Shown: positions 32,810-41,769 of the stretch, piece after piece
Position numbering within the stretch: the first letter of the stretch is position 1
How the letters are laid out: each line of letters starts with the position of its first letter
NCBI RefSeq assembly: GCF_012396185.1
Contig: NZ_JAAXOW010000001.1
Span: 434,001-498,000 of the forward strand
Reading direction: 5' to 3'
Length of the DNA: 64,000 nucleotides
Origin: Sanguibacter hominis ATCC BAA-789
GTDB taxonomy: Bacteria; Actinomycetota; Actinomycetes; Actinomycetales; Cellulomonadaceae
Position numbers and translations under genes: made by a program
The notes under the pieces: model-generated
The model's input: the letters and a program-made list of their open reading frames with translations, nothing else
Database searches by the model: none
What the model was told of the DNA's origin: nothing

Positions 32810-34423
32810 GTGACCACCACCGACCAGACGGACGTCTCCTCGAGCGTCCAGTCGGACCAGAACCCCTCCTTCGGCGACTTCGGCGTCAAGCAGGAGATCG
32901 TCGACGCGCTCGTCGCGGCCGGCATCACCCACCCGTTCCCCATCCAGGCGATGACTCTCCCGGTCGCGATGCAGGGCCACGACATCATCGGCCAGGCGAA
33001 GACGGGAACGGGCAAGACCCTCGGGTTCGGCGTCCCCCTCCTCCACCGCGTCGTCGCTCCCGGTGAGGACGGCTACGAGGACCTCAAGCACCCGGGCAAG
33101 CCGCAGGCGCTCGTCGTCCTGCCGACGCGCGAGCTCGCGGTCCAGGTCGCGGGCGACCTGGCCACGGCGTCCGCGAAGCGCAGCGTCCGCGTGATCCAGC
33201 TCTACGGCGGCCGCGCGTACGAGCCGCAGATCGAGACGCTGCGCACCGGCGTCGACGTCGTCGTCGGCACGCCGGGGCGCATGATCGACCTCGTCAAGCA
33301 GGGCCACCTGGACCTCAGCCACGTCAAGTGCGTCGTCCTTGACGAGGCCGACGAGATGCTCGACCTGGGCTTCCTGCCCGACGTCGAGACGCTCCTGTCG
33401 AAGACGCCGGCCTCGCGTCACACGATGCTCTTCTCCGCGACCATGCCGGGCGCCGTCGTCGCGATGGCGCGCCGCTACATGTCGCGGCCGACGCACATCC
33501 GGGCGAACGACCCGGACGACGAGGGCATGACGAAGAAGGACATCAAGCAGGTCGTGTACCGCGCACACGCGCTCGACAAGGTCGAGGTGCTCGCGCGCAT
33601 CCTGCAGTCCGAGGGGCGCGGCCGCACGATCGTGTTCGCCCGCACCAAGCGCACGGCGGCGAAGGTCGCGGACGAGCTCACCGAGCGCGGTTTCGCGGCG
33701 GGCTCGCTGCACGGCGACCTCGGCCAGGGCGCTCGTGAGCAGGCGCTGCGCGCCTTCCGTCACGGCAAGATCGACGTCCTCGTCGCGACCGACGTCGCGG
33801 CTCGCGGCATCGACGTCGACGACGTCACGCACGTCGTCAACTACCAGTGCCCTGAGGACGAGAAGACGTACCTGCACCGCACCGGCCGTACCGGCCGCGC
33901 GGGCAACAAGGGCACCGCAGTGACGTTCGTCGACTGGGACGACGTCCCGCGCTGGTCGCTCATCGACAAGGCGCTCGGCCTCGGCGTGCCGGAGCCTGTC
34001 GAGACGTACTCGTCGAGCGAGCACCTCTACACCGACCTGAACATCCCCGCGGGCACGAAGGGCCGCCTGCCGAAGAGCAAGCAGGTCCTCGAGGGCCTCG
34101 CGGGCGAGGTCCTCGAGGACCTCGGCGAGACGGGCAAGCGCCCGTCCTCGCGTGGCGCCGGCACGCGCGACGGCGGTCGCGAGGGTGGGCGTCGCGACGG
34201 CGGCCGGAGCGAGGGCGGCCGTGACGGACGACGTCGCGACGGCGCTCGCGAGGGCGGTCGGCGTGACGGGGGCCGCGACCTGGGCGCAACCAAGGCCGGG
34301 TCCGGGGCGGAGCGTCCGGCGTCCGACGACGCAGCTCCTGCGAGCGACCGTCCGCGCCGCTCGCGCAACCGTCGCCGCACCCGCGGTGGCCAGGGCGCAG
34401 AGGGCACCACGACCGAGTCGTGA
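32810..34423 (+). CDS. DEAD-box ATP-dependent RNA helicase
   Basis: A 537-residue DEAD-box helicase. The Q-motif region is FPIQAMTLP, motif I AKTGTGKT, Ia PTRELAVQ, II DEAD in VVLDEADEML, III SAT in LFSATMPG, V ATDVAARGIDV and VI HRTGRTGR. The C-terminal 120 residues are basic low-complexity, with repeated RDGGREGG/RRDGGR units that probably bind RNA. It would remodel RNA in ribosome assembly or turnover. The GTG start at 32810 gives the usual N-terminus. The leader upstream is long, and a very strong terminator follows. Confidence 0.93.
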   Translation: MTTTDQTDVSSSVQSDQNPSFGDFGVKQEIVDALVAAGITHPFPIQAMTLPVAMQGHDIIGQAKTGTGKTLGFGVPLLHRVVAPGEDGYEDLKHPGKPQALVVLPTRELAVQVAGDLATASAKRSVRVIQLYGGRAYEPQIETLRTGVDVVVGTPGRMIDLVKQGHLDLSHVKCVVLDEADEMLDLGFLPDVETLLSKTPASRHTMLFSATMPGAVVAMARRYMSRPTHIRANDPDDEGMTKKDIKQVVYRAHALDKVEVLARILQSEGRGRTIVFARTKRTAAKVADELTERGFAAGSLHGDLGQGAREQALRAFRHGKIDVLVATDVAARGIDVDDVTHVVNYQCPEDEKTYLHRTGRTGRAGNKGTAVTFVDWDDVPRWSLIDKALGLGVPEPVETYSSSEHLYTDLNIPAGTKGRLPKSKQVLEGLAGEVLEDLGETGKRPSSRGAGTRDGGREGGRRDGGRSEGGRDGRRRDGAREGGRRDGGRDLGATKAGSGAERPASDDAAPASDRPRRSRNRRRTRGGQGAEGTTTES

Positions 34424-34440
34424 CCCGCTGAGACAGTCGC

Positions 34441-34484
34441 AGATCGCCCCCACCTACGCGCTCGCGCGTGGGTGGGGGCGATCT
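34441..34484. terminator. 14-bp hairpin terminator
   Basis: A perfect 14-bp stem (34441-34454 with 34471-34484), with a GC-rich inner loop that can pair further. It lies 17 bases after the helicase stop, before the convergent marC gene. Confidence 0.8.
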
Positions 34485-34541
34485 GTCGTGACGGGTACGC
34501 AGCCGTGGCGGCAGTCGTCACGCAGGGCCGGGGCCCGGCTC

Positions 34542-34573
34542 CCCTACGCCGTCTGGACCCTACGCCGTCTGGA
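34542..34573. repeat. 16-bp tandem duplication at the end of marC
   Basis: Two adjacent identical copies of a 16-base unit (34542-34557 and 34558-34573). The marC stop lies in the second copy. It looks like a recent slippage event. Confidence 0.9.
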
Positions 34574-35180
34574 CGAACGCGATGACCGCGTCGGCGACGA
34601 GCTGCACGGCGATCGCCGCGAGCAGGAGGCCTGCGATCCTCGTGACGAGGATCGTGCCGGACTCGCCGAGGACCTTCATGACGACGCCCGCGAAGCGCAT
34701 CGCGACCCACAGGGACAGGAGGACCAGGGCGAAGCCGATGGCGACCGAGACCCAGTCGGTGACCGACCCGTCGACCCGCTGCACGAAGAGCATCGCGGCG
34801 ACGATCGCGCCCGGTCCCGCGAGCAGCGGCGTGCCGAGCGGCACCATCGCGACGTTGACGTTGCCCTTGGGCGCTTCGGGGTCCTCGAGCTTGCCGGTGA
34901 GCAGCTCCATCGCGACGAGCAGGAGGAGCAGGCCGCCCGACGCCTGGAGCGCTGGCAGCGAGATGTGCATGTACCCGAGCAGCTGCTGACCGAAGAGGGC
35001 GAAGCCGAGGATCACACCCGCGGCGACGAGCACGGCCTGGCGGGCGGCGCGGTGACGCTCCTTGCCGGTCATGGTGCTCGTCAGAGCGAGGAACAGCGGC
35101 ACGGTCCCGGGCGGGTCCATGATGACGAAGAGGGTGATGAAGACCTCGGTGGCCAGTCGGATGTCGATCAGGTCGCTCAT
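34560..35180 (-). CDS. MarC-family inner membrane protein
   Basis: A 206-residue polytopic membrane protein with six hydrophobic segments. Family blocks are FVIMDPPGTVPLFLALT at the N-terminus, MVPLGTPLLAGPGAI in the middle and RIAGLLLAAIAVQLVADAV at the C-terminus. MarC proteins were once linked to multiple antibiotic resistance but have no established transport role. Its start overlaps the stop of the upstream PHP gene (ATGA), so the two are co-translated. The distal codons lie in a 16-bp tandem duplication. Confidence 0.9.
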   Translation of the reverse strand: MSDLIDIRLATEVFITLFVIMDPPGTVPLFLALTSTMTGKERHRAARQAVLVAAGVILGFALFGQQLLGYMHISLPALQASGGLLLLLVAMELLTGKLEDPEAPKGNVNVAMVPLGTPLLAGPGAIVAAMLFVQRVDGSVTDWVSVAIGFALVLLSLWVAMRFAGVVMKVLGESGTILVTRIAGLLLAAIAVQLVADAVIAFVQTA

Positions 35181-36046
35181 GGCCGGACCACCGCGCTCCT
35201 CCCTCGGCGCTCGATCTCCTCGAAGACCTCGCGCACAGTCGTGTTCTCGCCGAGCAGGTTGGTCTTGCCCGTGCCGTGATAGTCGCTCGACCCTGTCATG
35301 AAGAGGCCGAGCCTCGTCGCCAACCGGGACAACCGCTCTCGCTGGGCAGGGTCGTGGTCACGATGGCCGACCTCCAAGCCTGCCAGCCCGGCTGCCACGA
35401 GCTCCTCGACGACAGCATCTGAGACGATCCGTCCCCGCATCTGAGCGCCCGGGTGGGCGAAGACGGGAACCCCGCCCGCGGCACGGATCGCGCCCACCGC
35501 GTGCACGGCGTCGGGCACCTCGTGGTGCACGTAGTACCGCGAGCGCGGCCCTAGGACCTGCGCGAACGCCTCGTCGCGGTGCGAGAACACCCCGGCGGCG
35601 ACGAGCGCGTCCGCGAGGTGCGGACGGCCGATCGTCGTGCCGACCGCCGTCTGCTCGAGAACGCCGCCCCACGTGATCGGGAAGTCCACGGAGAGGAGCT
35701 CGACCATCCGCTGCGCGCGCGTCTCGCGCGACACCCGCACCCTGGTGAAGAGCTCGGCGAGCGCGGGCTCGTCCGGATCCTGCAGGTAGCTGAGCAGGTG
35801 CACGTTCACCGAGCCCGATCGTGCGCTCACCTCGGTCCCGCGCACGAGCGTGATCCCGTGCTCGACGGCGGCACGCGCGGCCTCGTCCCAGCCCGCCGTC
35901 GTGTCGTGGTCGGTCAGCGCGAGGACGTCGAGCGGACCGTCGGCGAGGGCCCCGGCCGGGCCCCGGCCTGCCGCCGTCGCCACCAGCTCGGACGGGGTCT
36001 GCGTCCCGTCGGACACCGTCGAGTGGGTGTGGAGGTCGATGCGCAC
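35177..36046 (-). CDS. PHP-domain phosphoesterase (YciV/RNase AM-like)
   Basis: A 289-residue PHP-fold metal-dependent phosphoesterase. Metal-binding motifs are visible: IDLHTHSTVSDG near the start, ALTDHDTTAGW, RGTEVSA, PVFAHPGAQ and TGSSDYHG near the C-terminus. Family members hydrolyse 3',5'-bisphosphonucleotides or short RNA ends. The GTG start at 36046 puts the first HxH motif at residues 6-8, as is usual. It is the first gene of a two-gene unit with marC and divergent from the aminopeptidase gene. Confidence 0.88.
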   Translation of the reverse strand: MRIDLHTHSTVSDGTQTPSELVATAAGRGPAGALADGPLDVLALTDHDTTAGWDEAARAAVEHGITLVRGTEVSARSGSVNVHLLSYLQDPDEPALAELFTRVRVSRETRAQRMVELLSVDFPITWGGVLEQTAVGTTIGRPHLADALVAAGVFSHRDEAFAQVLGPRSRYYVHHEVPDAVHAVGAIRAAGGVPVFAHPGAQMRGRIVSDAVVEELVAAGLAGLEVGHRDHDPAQRERLSRLATRLGLFMTGSSDYHGTGKTNLLGENTTVREVFEEIERRGRSAVVRP

Positions 36047-36119
36047 ACCCCACCTTACGTTTCCCCGCCGTGCGGACGGTGGGACGATGGGAGGAGACAC
36101 AGCACACCACGACACGAGG

Positions 36120-37664
36120 ATGACGATGAGCTCCGAGACCACGCCCGCCGGGAACACGCACGAGGACCAGTCGATCGCCGAGCGGGGCTCCAACCGTTCG
36201 CAGCGCCCGTCGTCGGACGCTTTCCGCAGCTTCATCTGGTCCGGCTGGGCGCCGCGGCCTGACGCGCGCCCGGAGCGGGCGCCCGTCGCCGACTTCACGG
36301 CAGACCGGCGCGAGGCGCTCTCCGCGCGCTTCCCGGGTGCGCGACTCGTCATCCCCGCAGGCACCCTCAAGGTCCGCTCCAACGACACGGACTACCGGTT
36401 CCGCCCGCACTCGGCGTTCGCACACCTCACCGGCCTGGGCACGGACCAGGAGCCCGACGCGGTGCTCGTCCTCGACCCGCGCGAGGGCGGCGGGCACGAC
36501 GCCGTCCTGTTCTTCCGCCCGCTCGCCGAGCGCAACACGACCGAGTTCTACGCCGACGCCCGCTACGGCGAGTTCTGGGTCGGTGCGCGGCCGAGCCTCG
36601 CGGACCTCGAGGCGCTCACCGGCATCACGACCGCGCACGTCGACGAGCTCGCAGACCGCGTCGCGAAGGACGCCGGGCACGTCCAGGTGCTCGTCGTCAC
36701 CGGCGCCGACGAGACGGTCGAGACGCTCGTCGAGTCGATCCGCGAGCAGGCTGGCATCCAGGAGGACGCCGCCGCCGAGACGACCGAGGGCCTGACCGAC
36801 GCCGCGCTCGTCGAGGCCGTCTCCGAGCTGCGTCTGGTCAAGGACGAGTTCGAGATCGCCGAGATGCGCAAGGCTGTCGCCGCGTCGATCGCAGGCTTTG
36901 CCGAGGTGGTCCGCGCGCTCCCCCGCGCCGTCGGGCGTCCGCGCGGCGAGCGCGTCGTCGAGGCGACGTTCGACGGGCACGCCCGCATCGAGGGCAACGA
37001 GGTCGGCTACGACACGATCGCGGCCGCAGGCGAGCACGCGACCACGCTGCACTGGACGCGCAACGACGGGGAGGTCCGCGAGGGCGAGCTGCTGCTCCTC
37101 GACGCGGGCGTCGAGGTCGACTCCCTCTACACGGCCGACGTCACGCGCACCCTGCCCGTCTCCGGCACGTTCACCGAGACGCAGCGCAAGGTCTACGAGG
37201 CAGTCCTCGACGCGGCCGACGCCGCGTTCGCCGCCGCCGTCCCCGGCCGCCGCTTCCGCGACGTGCACGCCGCCGCGATGGAGGTCATCGCGGCCCGGCT
37301 CGAGGAGTGGGGCCTGCTGCCCGAGGGCGTCACGGCCGAGGAGTCGCTCACTCCCGAGGGGCAGTACCACCGCCGCTGGATGGTGCACGGCACCTCCCAC
37401 CACCTCGGGATCGACGTGCACGACTGCGCCCAGGCCCGCGCCGAGATGTACCTCGACGGCGTCATCGAGCCCGGCATGGTCTTCACCATCGAGCCGGGGC
37501 TCTACTTCAAGAGCGACGACCTGCTCGTCCCCGAGGAGCTGCGCGGCATCGGCGTGCGGATCGAGGACGACGTGCTCGTGACAGCGGACGGCAACGAGAA
37601 CCTCACGGCAGCGCTCCCCCGCACGCCCGACGAGCTCGAGGCGTGGATGGCGTCGGTGCGCTGA
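36120..37664 (+). CDS. pepP: Xaa-Pro aminopeptidase (aminopeptidase P)
   Basis: A 514-residue M24B peptidase that removes an N-terminal residue preceding proline. An N-terminal creatinase-like domain (about 60-240) precedes the pita-bread domain. The five metal ligands are visible in LLLDAG, TADVTRT, HGTSHHLG, TIEPGLYF and RIEDDV. There is no signal peptide; the first 50 residues are Ser/Gln-rich and polar. The ATG at 36120 or at 36126 could be used. A strong hairpin follows the stop. Confidence 0.93.
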   Translation: MTMSSETTPAGNTHEDQSIAERGSNRSQRPSSDAFRSFIWSGWAPRPDARPERAPVADFTADRREALSARFPGARLVIPAGTLKVRSNDTDYRFRPHSAFAHLTGLGTDQEPDAVLVLDPREGGGHDAVLFFRPLAERNTTEFYADARYGEFWVGARPSLADLEALTGITTAHVDELADRVAKDAGHVQVLVVTGADETVETLVESIREQAGIQEDAAAETTEGLTDAALVEAVSELRLVKDEFEIAEMRKAVAASIAGFAEVVRALPRAVGRPRGERVVEATFDGHARIEGNEVGYDTIAAAGEHATTLHWTRNDGEVREGELLLLDAGVEVDSLYTADVTRTLPVSGTFTETQRKVYEAVLDAADAAFAAAVPGRRFRDVHAAAMEVIAARLEEWGLLPEGVTAEESLTPEGQYHRRWMVHGTSHHLGIDVHDCAQARAEMYLDGVIEPGMVFTIEPGLYFKSDDLLVPEELRGIGVRIEDDVLVTADGNENLTAALPRTPDELEAWMASVR

Positions 37665-37680
37665 CGCGACACGTCTGCAG

Positions 37681-37702
37681 GCGCGCAGCCTCGGCTGCGC
37701 GC
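37681..37702. terminator. bidirectional hairpin terminator
   Basis: A 10-bp perfect stem (37681-37690 with 37693-37702) with a very tight loop, between convergent pepP and the stress-protein gene. Confidence 0.6.
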
Positions 37703-37757
37703 TTGCAGCGCGCTCAGGAAGGGTTGCCGCCGCGTCAGGCGGCGTCCCGGGACCCGC

Positions 37758-38486
37758 TCAGACCGAGGGGGTGTCCCCGTCGGGACGCGCGTCCTGCACC
37801 GCCGGTGCGTCCCCCGGAACCGCCGGCGGAGCGTCTGCGCCCTTCGGCGCGGCGTCCTGCGTGCGGACGCCGTACCGCGGCCGGCCGTCGGACGTGACGT
37901 ACTGGCTCGAGATGTGCGACGGCGTCGGGCGAGCCTGAGGCGCGACAGGTACCGACGGCGCAGCCGCGACGTGCGCGATCGGCGTGTCCGCCGCCGTCGA
38001 CCGGATGCCCGCCTCCGCGAGAAGACGGCGCGCCTCGTTCGCCTTCTCGACGCTGCACAGCACGACGTAGCGCGTCGCGACGATCTGCGACTGCGACGTG
38101 AAGTCCCGCTTGCCCCGCGTCGCCGCATAGGAGATGAGGGCGAACATGAGCCCGAAGCCCGCGCCGATCACGACACCCGAGATGACGGTCGCCGCGACGT
38201 CCTCCGAGGCGAACATCGCGAGGAGCAGACCGACGAACAGGCCGAACCACGCGCCCGACGCGAGGCCGCCGACCGCGACCCGCCCCGTCGTCAGCCGGCC
38301 CATCACGCGCTCGACCATCGTGAGGCCCTCGCCGATGATCGACAGGTTCTGCACCGGGAACGCCTGGTCAGAGAGCAAGTCGACGGCGCGCTGCGCGTCG
38401 ACGTAGTCCGTGAAGGCCGCGACGGCGTCACCCTTCGGCATCGTGACGGCGGCCTGGGGAGCTCGGTTGAGGTTCGGCTGGCTCAT
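37758..38486 (-). CDS. general-stress-protein-17M-like membrane protein
   Basis: A 242-residue protein. The N-terminal domain (about 20-65) with AFTDYVDAQRAVDLLSDQAFPVQNLSI matches the YflT/GSP17M family. Two hydrophobic helices (about 70-120) contain Gly-rich GLASGAWFGLFVGLLLAMF. A cytosolic domain with VATRYVVLCSVEKANEARRLL follows. The C-terminal 70 residues are Pro/Ala/Asp-rich and disordered. Similar proteins respond to general stress; the function is unknown. It is divergent from the MgtE-N gene with 91 bases between the starts. Confidence 0.82.
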   Translation of the reverse strand: MSQPNLNRAPQAAVTMPKGDAVAAFTDYVDAQRAVDLLSDQAFPVQNLSIIGEGLTMVERVMGRLTTGRVAVGGLASGAWFGLFVGLLLAMFASEDVAATVISGVVIGAGFGLMFALISYAATRGKRDFTSQSQIVATRYVVLCSVEKANEARRLLAEAGIRSTAADTPIAHVAAAPSVPVAPQARPTPSHISSQYVTSDGRPRYGVRTQDAAPKGADAPPAVPGDAPAVQDARPDGDTPSV

Positions 38487-38563
38487 GCCACCAGTCTGCC
38501 CCACCGCGATCTTCTTGCTGCCCGCGCGCTGCGCGCCCGCCTGGCCGTTCGGTGGATGCGCAC

Positions 38564-38569
38564 TAGGAT
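38564..38569 (+). promoter_or_regulatory. -10 element of a leaderless promoter
   Basis: TAGGAT lies eight bases upstream of the GTG start at 38578, with no ribosome-binding site between. This is the expected layout for leaderless transcription. Confidence 0.5.
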
Positions 38570-38577
38570 CGGGAACC

Positions 38578-39861
38578 GTGAGCGGCGCAGCAACGAGAGT
38601 GTTCATCGCCCGGCTCGCCGAGACCTTTGTCTTCGACCCTCTCGGGGACAAGGTCGGGCGCGTCCGGGACGTCGTCGTGCTCATGCGCTCCAAGGGTGCG
38701 CCGCGCGCCGTCGGGCTCGTCGTCGAGGTCCCCGGCCGGCGCCGCGTCTTCCTCCCCTTCACGCGTGTCACCTCGATCGACACCGGCCAGGTCATCTCGA
38801 CGGGCCTCGTGAACATGCGCCGCTTCGAGAAGCGACGCATGGAGACGCTCGTCATCGGCGAGCTGTTCGACCGCGTCGTCGAGTTCACGGACGGCTCGGG
38901 CACGGCCCGCATCGAGGACGTGTCGATCGAGCTCGAGCGCAGCGGCGACTGGGTCGTCGACCGCCTCTTCGTGCGACGGGACAACCCCTCGAAGGGGGCA
39001 CTCGGCATCCGACGTCGCAACCAGGGCGAGGTCGTCGCCGTCCGCGCCGTCACGTCCCTCGCGTCTGCCGAGCAGAAGCAGGGGGCGGGCCTGCTGCTCG
39101 CTGCCTACGAGGACCTCAAGCCCGCCGACCTCGCCGACGCGCTGCACGACCTCACCGACAACCGCAGGCTCGAGGTCGCCGAGGCGCTCGACGACGAGCG
39201 GCTCGCCGACGTCCTCGAGGAGCTCCCGGAGGACGACCAGGTCGCGATCCTCTCCTCGCTCGAGCCGGGCCGCGCGGCCGACGTCCTCGAGGCCATGCAG
39301 CCGGACGACGCCGCCGACCTCCTGCACGAGCTGCCCGACGCGCGCGCGAGCGAGCTGCTCGCGCTCATGCAGCCCGAGGATGCGCGCGACGTGCGTCGCC
39401 TCCTCGCGTACGACGACTACACGGCCGGCGGTCTGATGACGACCGAGCCGGTGATCCTCGGCCCCGAGACGTCGATCGCCGCGGCGATGGCGCACATCCG
39501 CCGTCAGGACCTCGCGCCCGCGCTCGCGTCGATGGTGTTCGTCGTGCGGCCCCCGATCGAGACGCCCACGGGGCGGTTCCTCGGCGTGGTGCATTTCCAG
39601 CGGATGCTGCGCGAGCCGCCGCACGAGTCGCTCGGCTCGGTGCTCGACGAGGTCGACCACGTGTCGCCGCAGGCGCCACTCGGTCAGATCACCCGTCTGC
39701 TCGCGACGTACAACCTGCTCGCCCTCCCGGTGCTCGACGGCGAGAGGCGTCTCCTCGGTGCCGTGAGCATCGACGACGTGCTCGACCACATGCTGCCCGA
39801 AGACTGGCGCGAGGACGACCACGTCCCCGACGTAGCGGGCGGCGGTGGTCAGCATGGCTGA
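38578..39861 (+). CDS. PRC-barrel/MgtE-N/CBS protein without a transporter domain
   Basis: A 427-residue soluble protein. An N-terminal PRC-barrel-like part (about 1-90, DPLGDKVGRVRDVVVLM) precedes an MgtE_N superhelical domain (about 180-285) with repeated LADVLEELPEDDQVAIL and AADLLHELPDA units. A pair of CBS domains (about 285-400) follows with MTTEPVILGPETSIAAAMAHI. The membrane channel of MgtE is absent, so it is a magnesium- or nucleotide-sensing module with an unknown partner. Its stop overlaps the DUF1003 start by eight bases, so DUF1003 is the likeliest partner. Confidence 0.85.
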   Translation: MSGAATRVFIARLAETFVFDPLGDKVGRVRDVVVLMRSKGAPRAVGLVVEVPGRRRVFLPFTRVTSIDTGQVISTGLVNMRRFEKRRMETLVIGELFDRVVEFTDGSGTARIEDVSIELERSGDWVVDRLFVRRDNPSKGALGIRRRNQGEVVAVRAVTSLASAEQKQGAGLLLAAYEDLKPADLADALHDLTDNRRLEVAEALDDERLADVLEELPEDDQVAILSSLEPGRAADVLEAMQPDDAADLLHELPDARASELLALMQPEDARDVRRLLAYDDYTAGGLMTTEPVILGPETSIAAAMAHIRRQDLAPALASMVFVVRPPIETPTGRFLGVVHFQRMLREPPHESLGSVLDEVDHVSPQAPLGQITRLLATYNLLALPVLDGERRLLGAVSIDDVLDHMLPEDWREDDHVPDVAGGGGQHG

Positions 39862-40411
39862 GCGCATCGACCAGCCGAAGGCTGCGCGCCGCGGCTTCCG
39901 GGCGCGATTCCTGCCGGAGCGGAAGCCTGGCAACGACCGGTTCGGCCGCCTGTCCGAGGGCATCGCCCGGTTCATGGGCACGCCCCGGTTCCTGCTGTAC
40001 ATGACGGTGTTCTGTGCGGCGTGGCTGATCTGGAACACCTGGGGGCCTGTCGGTGGGCGGTTCGACAGCAAGGAGTTCGGCTTCACGCTTCTGACGCTCA
40101 TGCTGTCGTTGCAGGCCTCCTACTCGGCGCCGCTGATCCTGCTCGCGCAGAACCGGCAGGACGACCGCGACCGCGTGTCGGCCGAGCAGGACCGGCGGCG
40201 GGCCGAGCGGAACCTTGCGGACACGGAGTTCCTCGCTCGGGAGATGGCGGCTCTACGCATCGCCCTCGGTGAGGTCGCGACGCGCGACTTCGTGCGGTCG
40301 GAGCTGCGGAACCTGCTCGAGGAGATGGCCGCGGAGCGGGAGGCCGAACGGGAGGCCGACCGCGAGACAGAGCTGGTGGCAGAGCGCGACAGCGAGCCAC
40401 CCTCAGCCTGA
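39854..40411 (+). CDS. DUF1003 membrane protein
   Basis: A 185-residue protein. Two hydrophobic helices at about residues 43-60 and 75-100 (FLLYMTVFCAAWLIWNTWGP; FTLLTLMLSLQASYSAPLILLAQ) carry the DUF1003 signature. A long charged helical C-terminus rich in Arg and Glu (residues 100-185) is likely a coiled coil. The ATG at 39854 is preferred to a GTG nine bases upstream because both lie inside the previous gene and the ATG starts the conserved MAERID region. The function is unknown. Confidence 0.85.
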   Translation: MAERIDQPKAARRGFRARFLPERKPGNDRFGRLSEGIARFMGTPRFLLYMTVFCAAWLIWNTWGPVGGRFDSKEFGFTLLTLMLSLQASYSAPLILLAQNRQDDRDRVSAEQDRRRAERNLADTEFLAREMAALRIALGEVATRDFVRSELRNLLEEMAAEREAEREADRETELVAERDSEPPSA

Positions 40412-40444
40412 CCTGCCCCTGCGCCTGCCCCGCACCGGCCGCAC

Positions 40445-40488
40445 CGGTAGCCGACGTGCACACCCCACGTGTGCGTACGGGCTATCGG
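40445..40488. terminator. imperfect hairpin between convergent genes
   Basis: A long inverted repeat with G-T pairs (GGTAGCC with GGCTATC; GTGCACAC with GTGTGCGT), between DUF1003 and mrp. Confidence 0.45.
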
Positions 40489-40513
40489 CGCCACCGAGAC
40501 CCGGTGGTGCGGT

Positions 40514-41641
40514 TCAGAGCGGGGTGATGCTCAGCTTGCGGCCCGCGAGGCCGCGCTCCTTGCTGACGAGCGCCCGCGAGATGGCGACGAGGGCACGTGC
40601 CGCGTCGGAGTCGGGTGCCGAGAGCACGACCGGCACGCCGGTGTCGCCGGCTTCGCGCAGCGCGATGTCGAGCGGGACCTGGCCCACGAGCGGGACGGGC
40701 GTGCCGAGCCTCGTGCTGAGCGACGCAGCGACCTGCTCGCCACCGCCGGAGCCGAACACCTCGAGCCGCGAGCCGTCGGGCTGCACGAGCCACGACATGT
40801 TCTCGACGACGCCGACGACCCCCTGCTGGGTCTGTCGCGCGATCGAGCCGGCGCGCTCCGCGACCTCGGCGGCCGCCTGCTGCGGCGTCGTGACGACGAG
40901 GATCTCGGAGCCGGGCAGGAGCTGGGCGACCGAGATCGCGATGTCTCCCGTGCCGGGGGGGAGGTCGAGGAGAAGGACGTCCAGGTCGCCCCAGAACACG
41001 TCGCCGAGGAACTGCTGAAGCGCACGGTGCAGCATCGGCCCACGCCAGACGACCGGCTGTCCGGGCTCGACGAACATGCCGATCGACACGACCTTGACGT
41101 CGTGGGCGATCGGCGGCAGCAGCATGTCGTCGACCTTGGTCGGCATGCTGCGCGCGCCGAGCATGCCAGGGATCGAGAAGCCGTAGATGTCGGCGTCGAC
41201 GACGCCGACACGCAGGCCGTCACGTGCCATCGCGACCGCGAGGTTCGCGGTGAGAGAGGACTTGCCGACGCCGCCCTTGCCGGACGCGATCGCGAAGACC
41301 TTGGTGAGGTTGCCCGGCTGGGCGAACGGGATGACGGGGTCCCCCTCGCCGCCGCGAAGCTGCTTCTTGAGCCGGACCCGCTGCTCGGGGCTCATGACCC
41401 CCATCTCGACCTGGACCGCCGTGACTCCGTCGACGCGGGAGACGGCCTCGGTCACCTCGGTGATGATCGTCGCCTTGAGCGGGCAGCCCGCAGTCGTCAG
41501 GTCGATGTGCGCGCGCACGCCGCCGTCGGGGAGGAGCTCGATCTCGCGGACCATCCCGAGCTCGGTGATGGGGCGACGGATCTCCGGGTCGATGACGTTG
41601 TCGAGGGCAGCGCGGACCGACTCGGTCGTGGGGAGAGTCAT
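40514..41641 (-). CDS. mrp: Mrp/NBP35-family P-loop ATPase
   Basis: A 375-residue iron-sulfur carrier-type ATPase. An N-terminal MIP18/DUF59 domain (about 5-85) contains TTAGCPLKA. The deviant Walker A SGKGGVGKSSLTANLA follows, with VVDADIYGFSIPGML and LLLDLPPGTGD later. The C-terminal segment where many Mrp proteins have CPxC reads ENMSWLVQPDGSRLEVFGSGGG split over two strands, with no cysteine pair. Cluster bridging as in ApbC therefore cannot be assumed. It starts with an ATG at 41641 and stands alone between convergent DUF1003 and upstream exonuclease III. Confidence 0.9.
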   Translation of the reverse strand: MTLPTTESVRAALDNVIDPEIRRPITELGMVREIELLPDGGVRAHIDLTTAGCPLKATIITEVTEAVSRVDGVTAVQVEMGVMSPEQRVRLKKQLRGGEGDPVIPFAQPGNLTKVFAIASGKGGVGKSSLTANLAVAMARDGLRVGVVDADIYGFSIPGMLGARSMPTKVDDMLLPPIAHDVKVVSIGMFVEPGQPVVWRGPMLHRALQQFLGDVFWGDLDVLLLDLPPGTGDIAISVAQLLPGSEILVVTTPQQAAAEVAERAGSIARQTQQGVVGVVENMSWLVQPDGSRLEVFGSGGGEQVAASLSTRLGTPVPLVGQVPLDIALREAGDTGVPVVLSAPDSDAARALVAISRALVSKERGLAGRKLSITPL

Positions 41642-41769
41642 GTGTTCATCCTAGGCAGCGGGCGGTCGTGCTCCTCGGGCCGGGGGTCCCTTCCCGCGTG
41701 CCGGGACACCCGCAGGGATCGCCAGCCGGCATGCTCCTCGTGCCACCGGGGTCGCTCTGCGGGCGCGGT

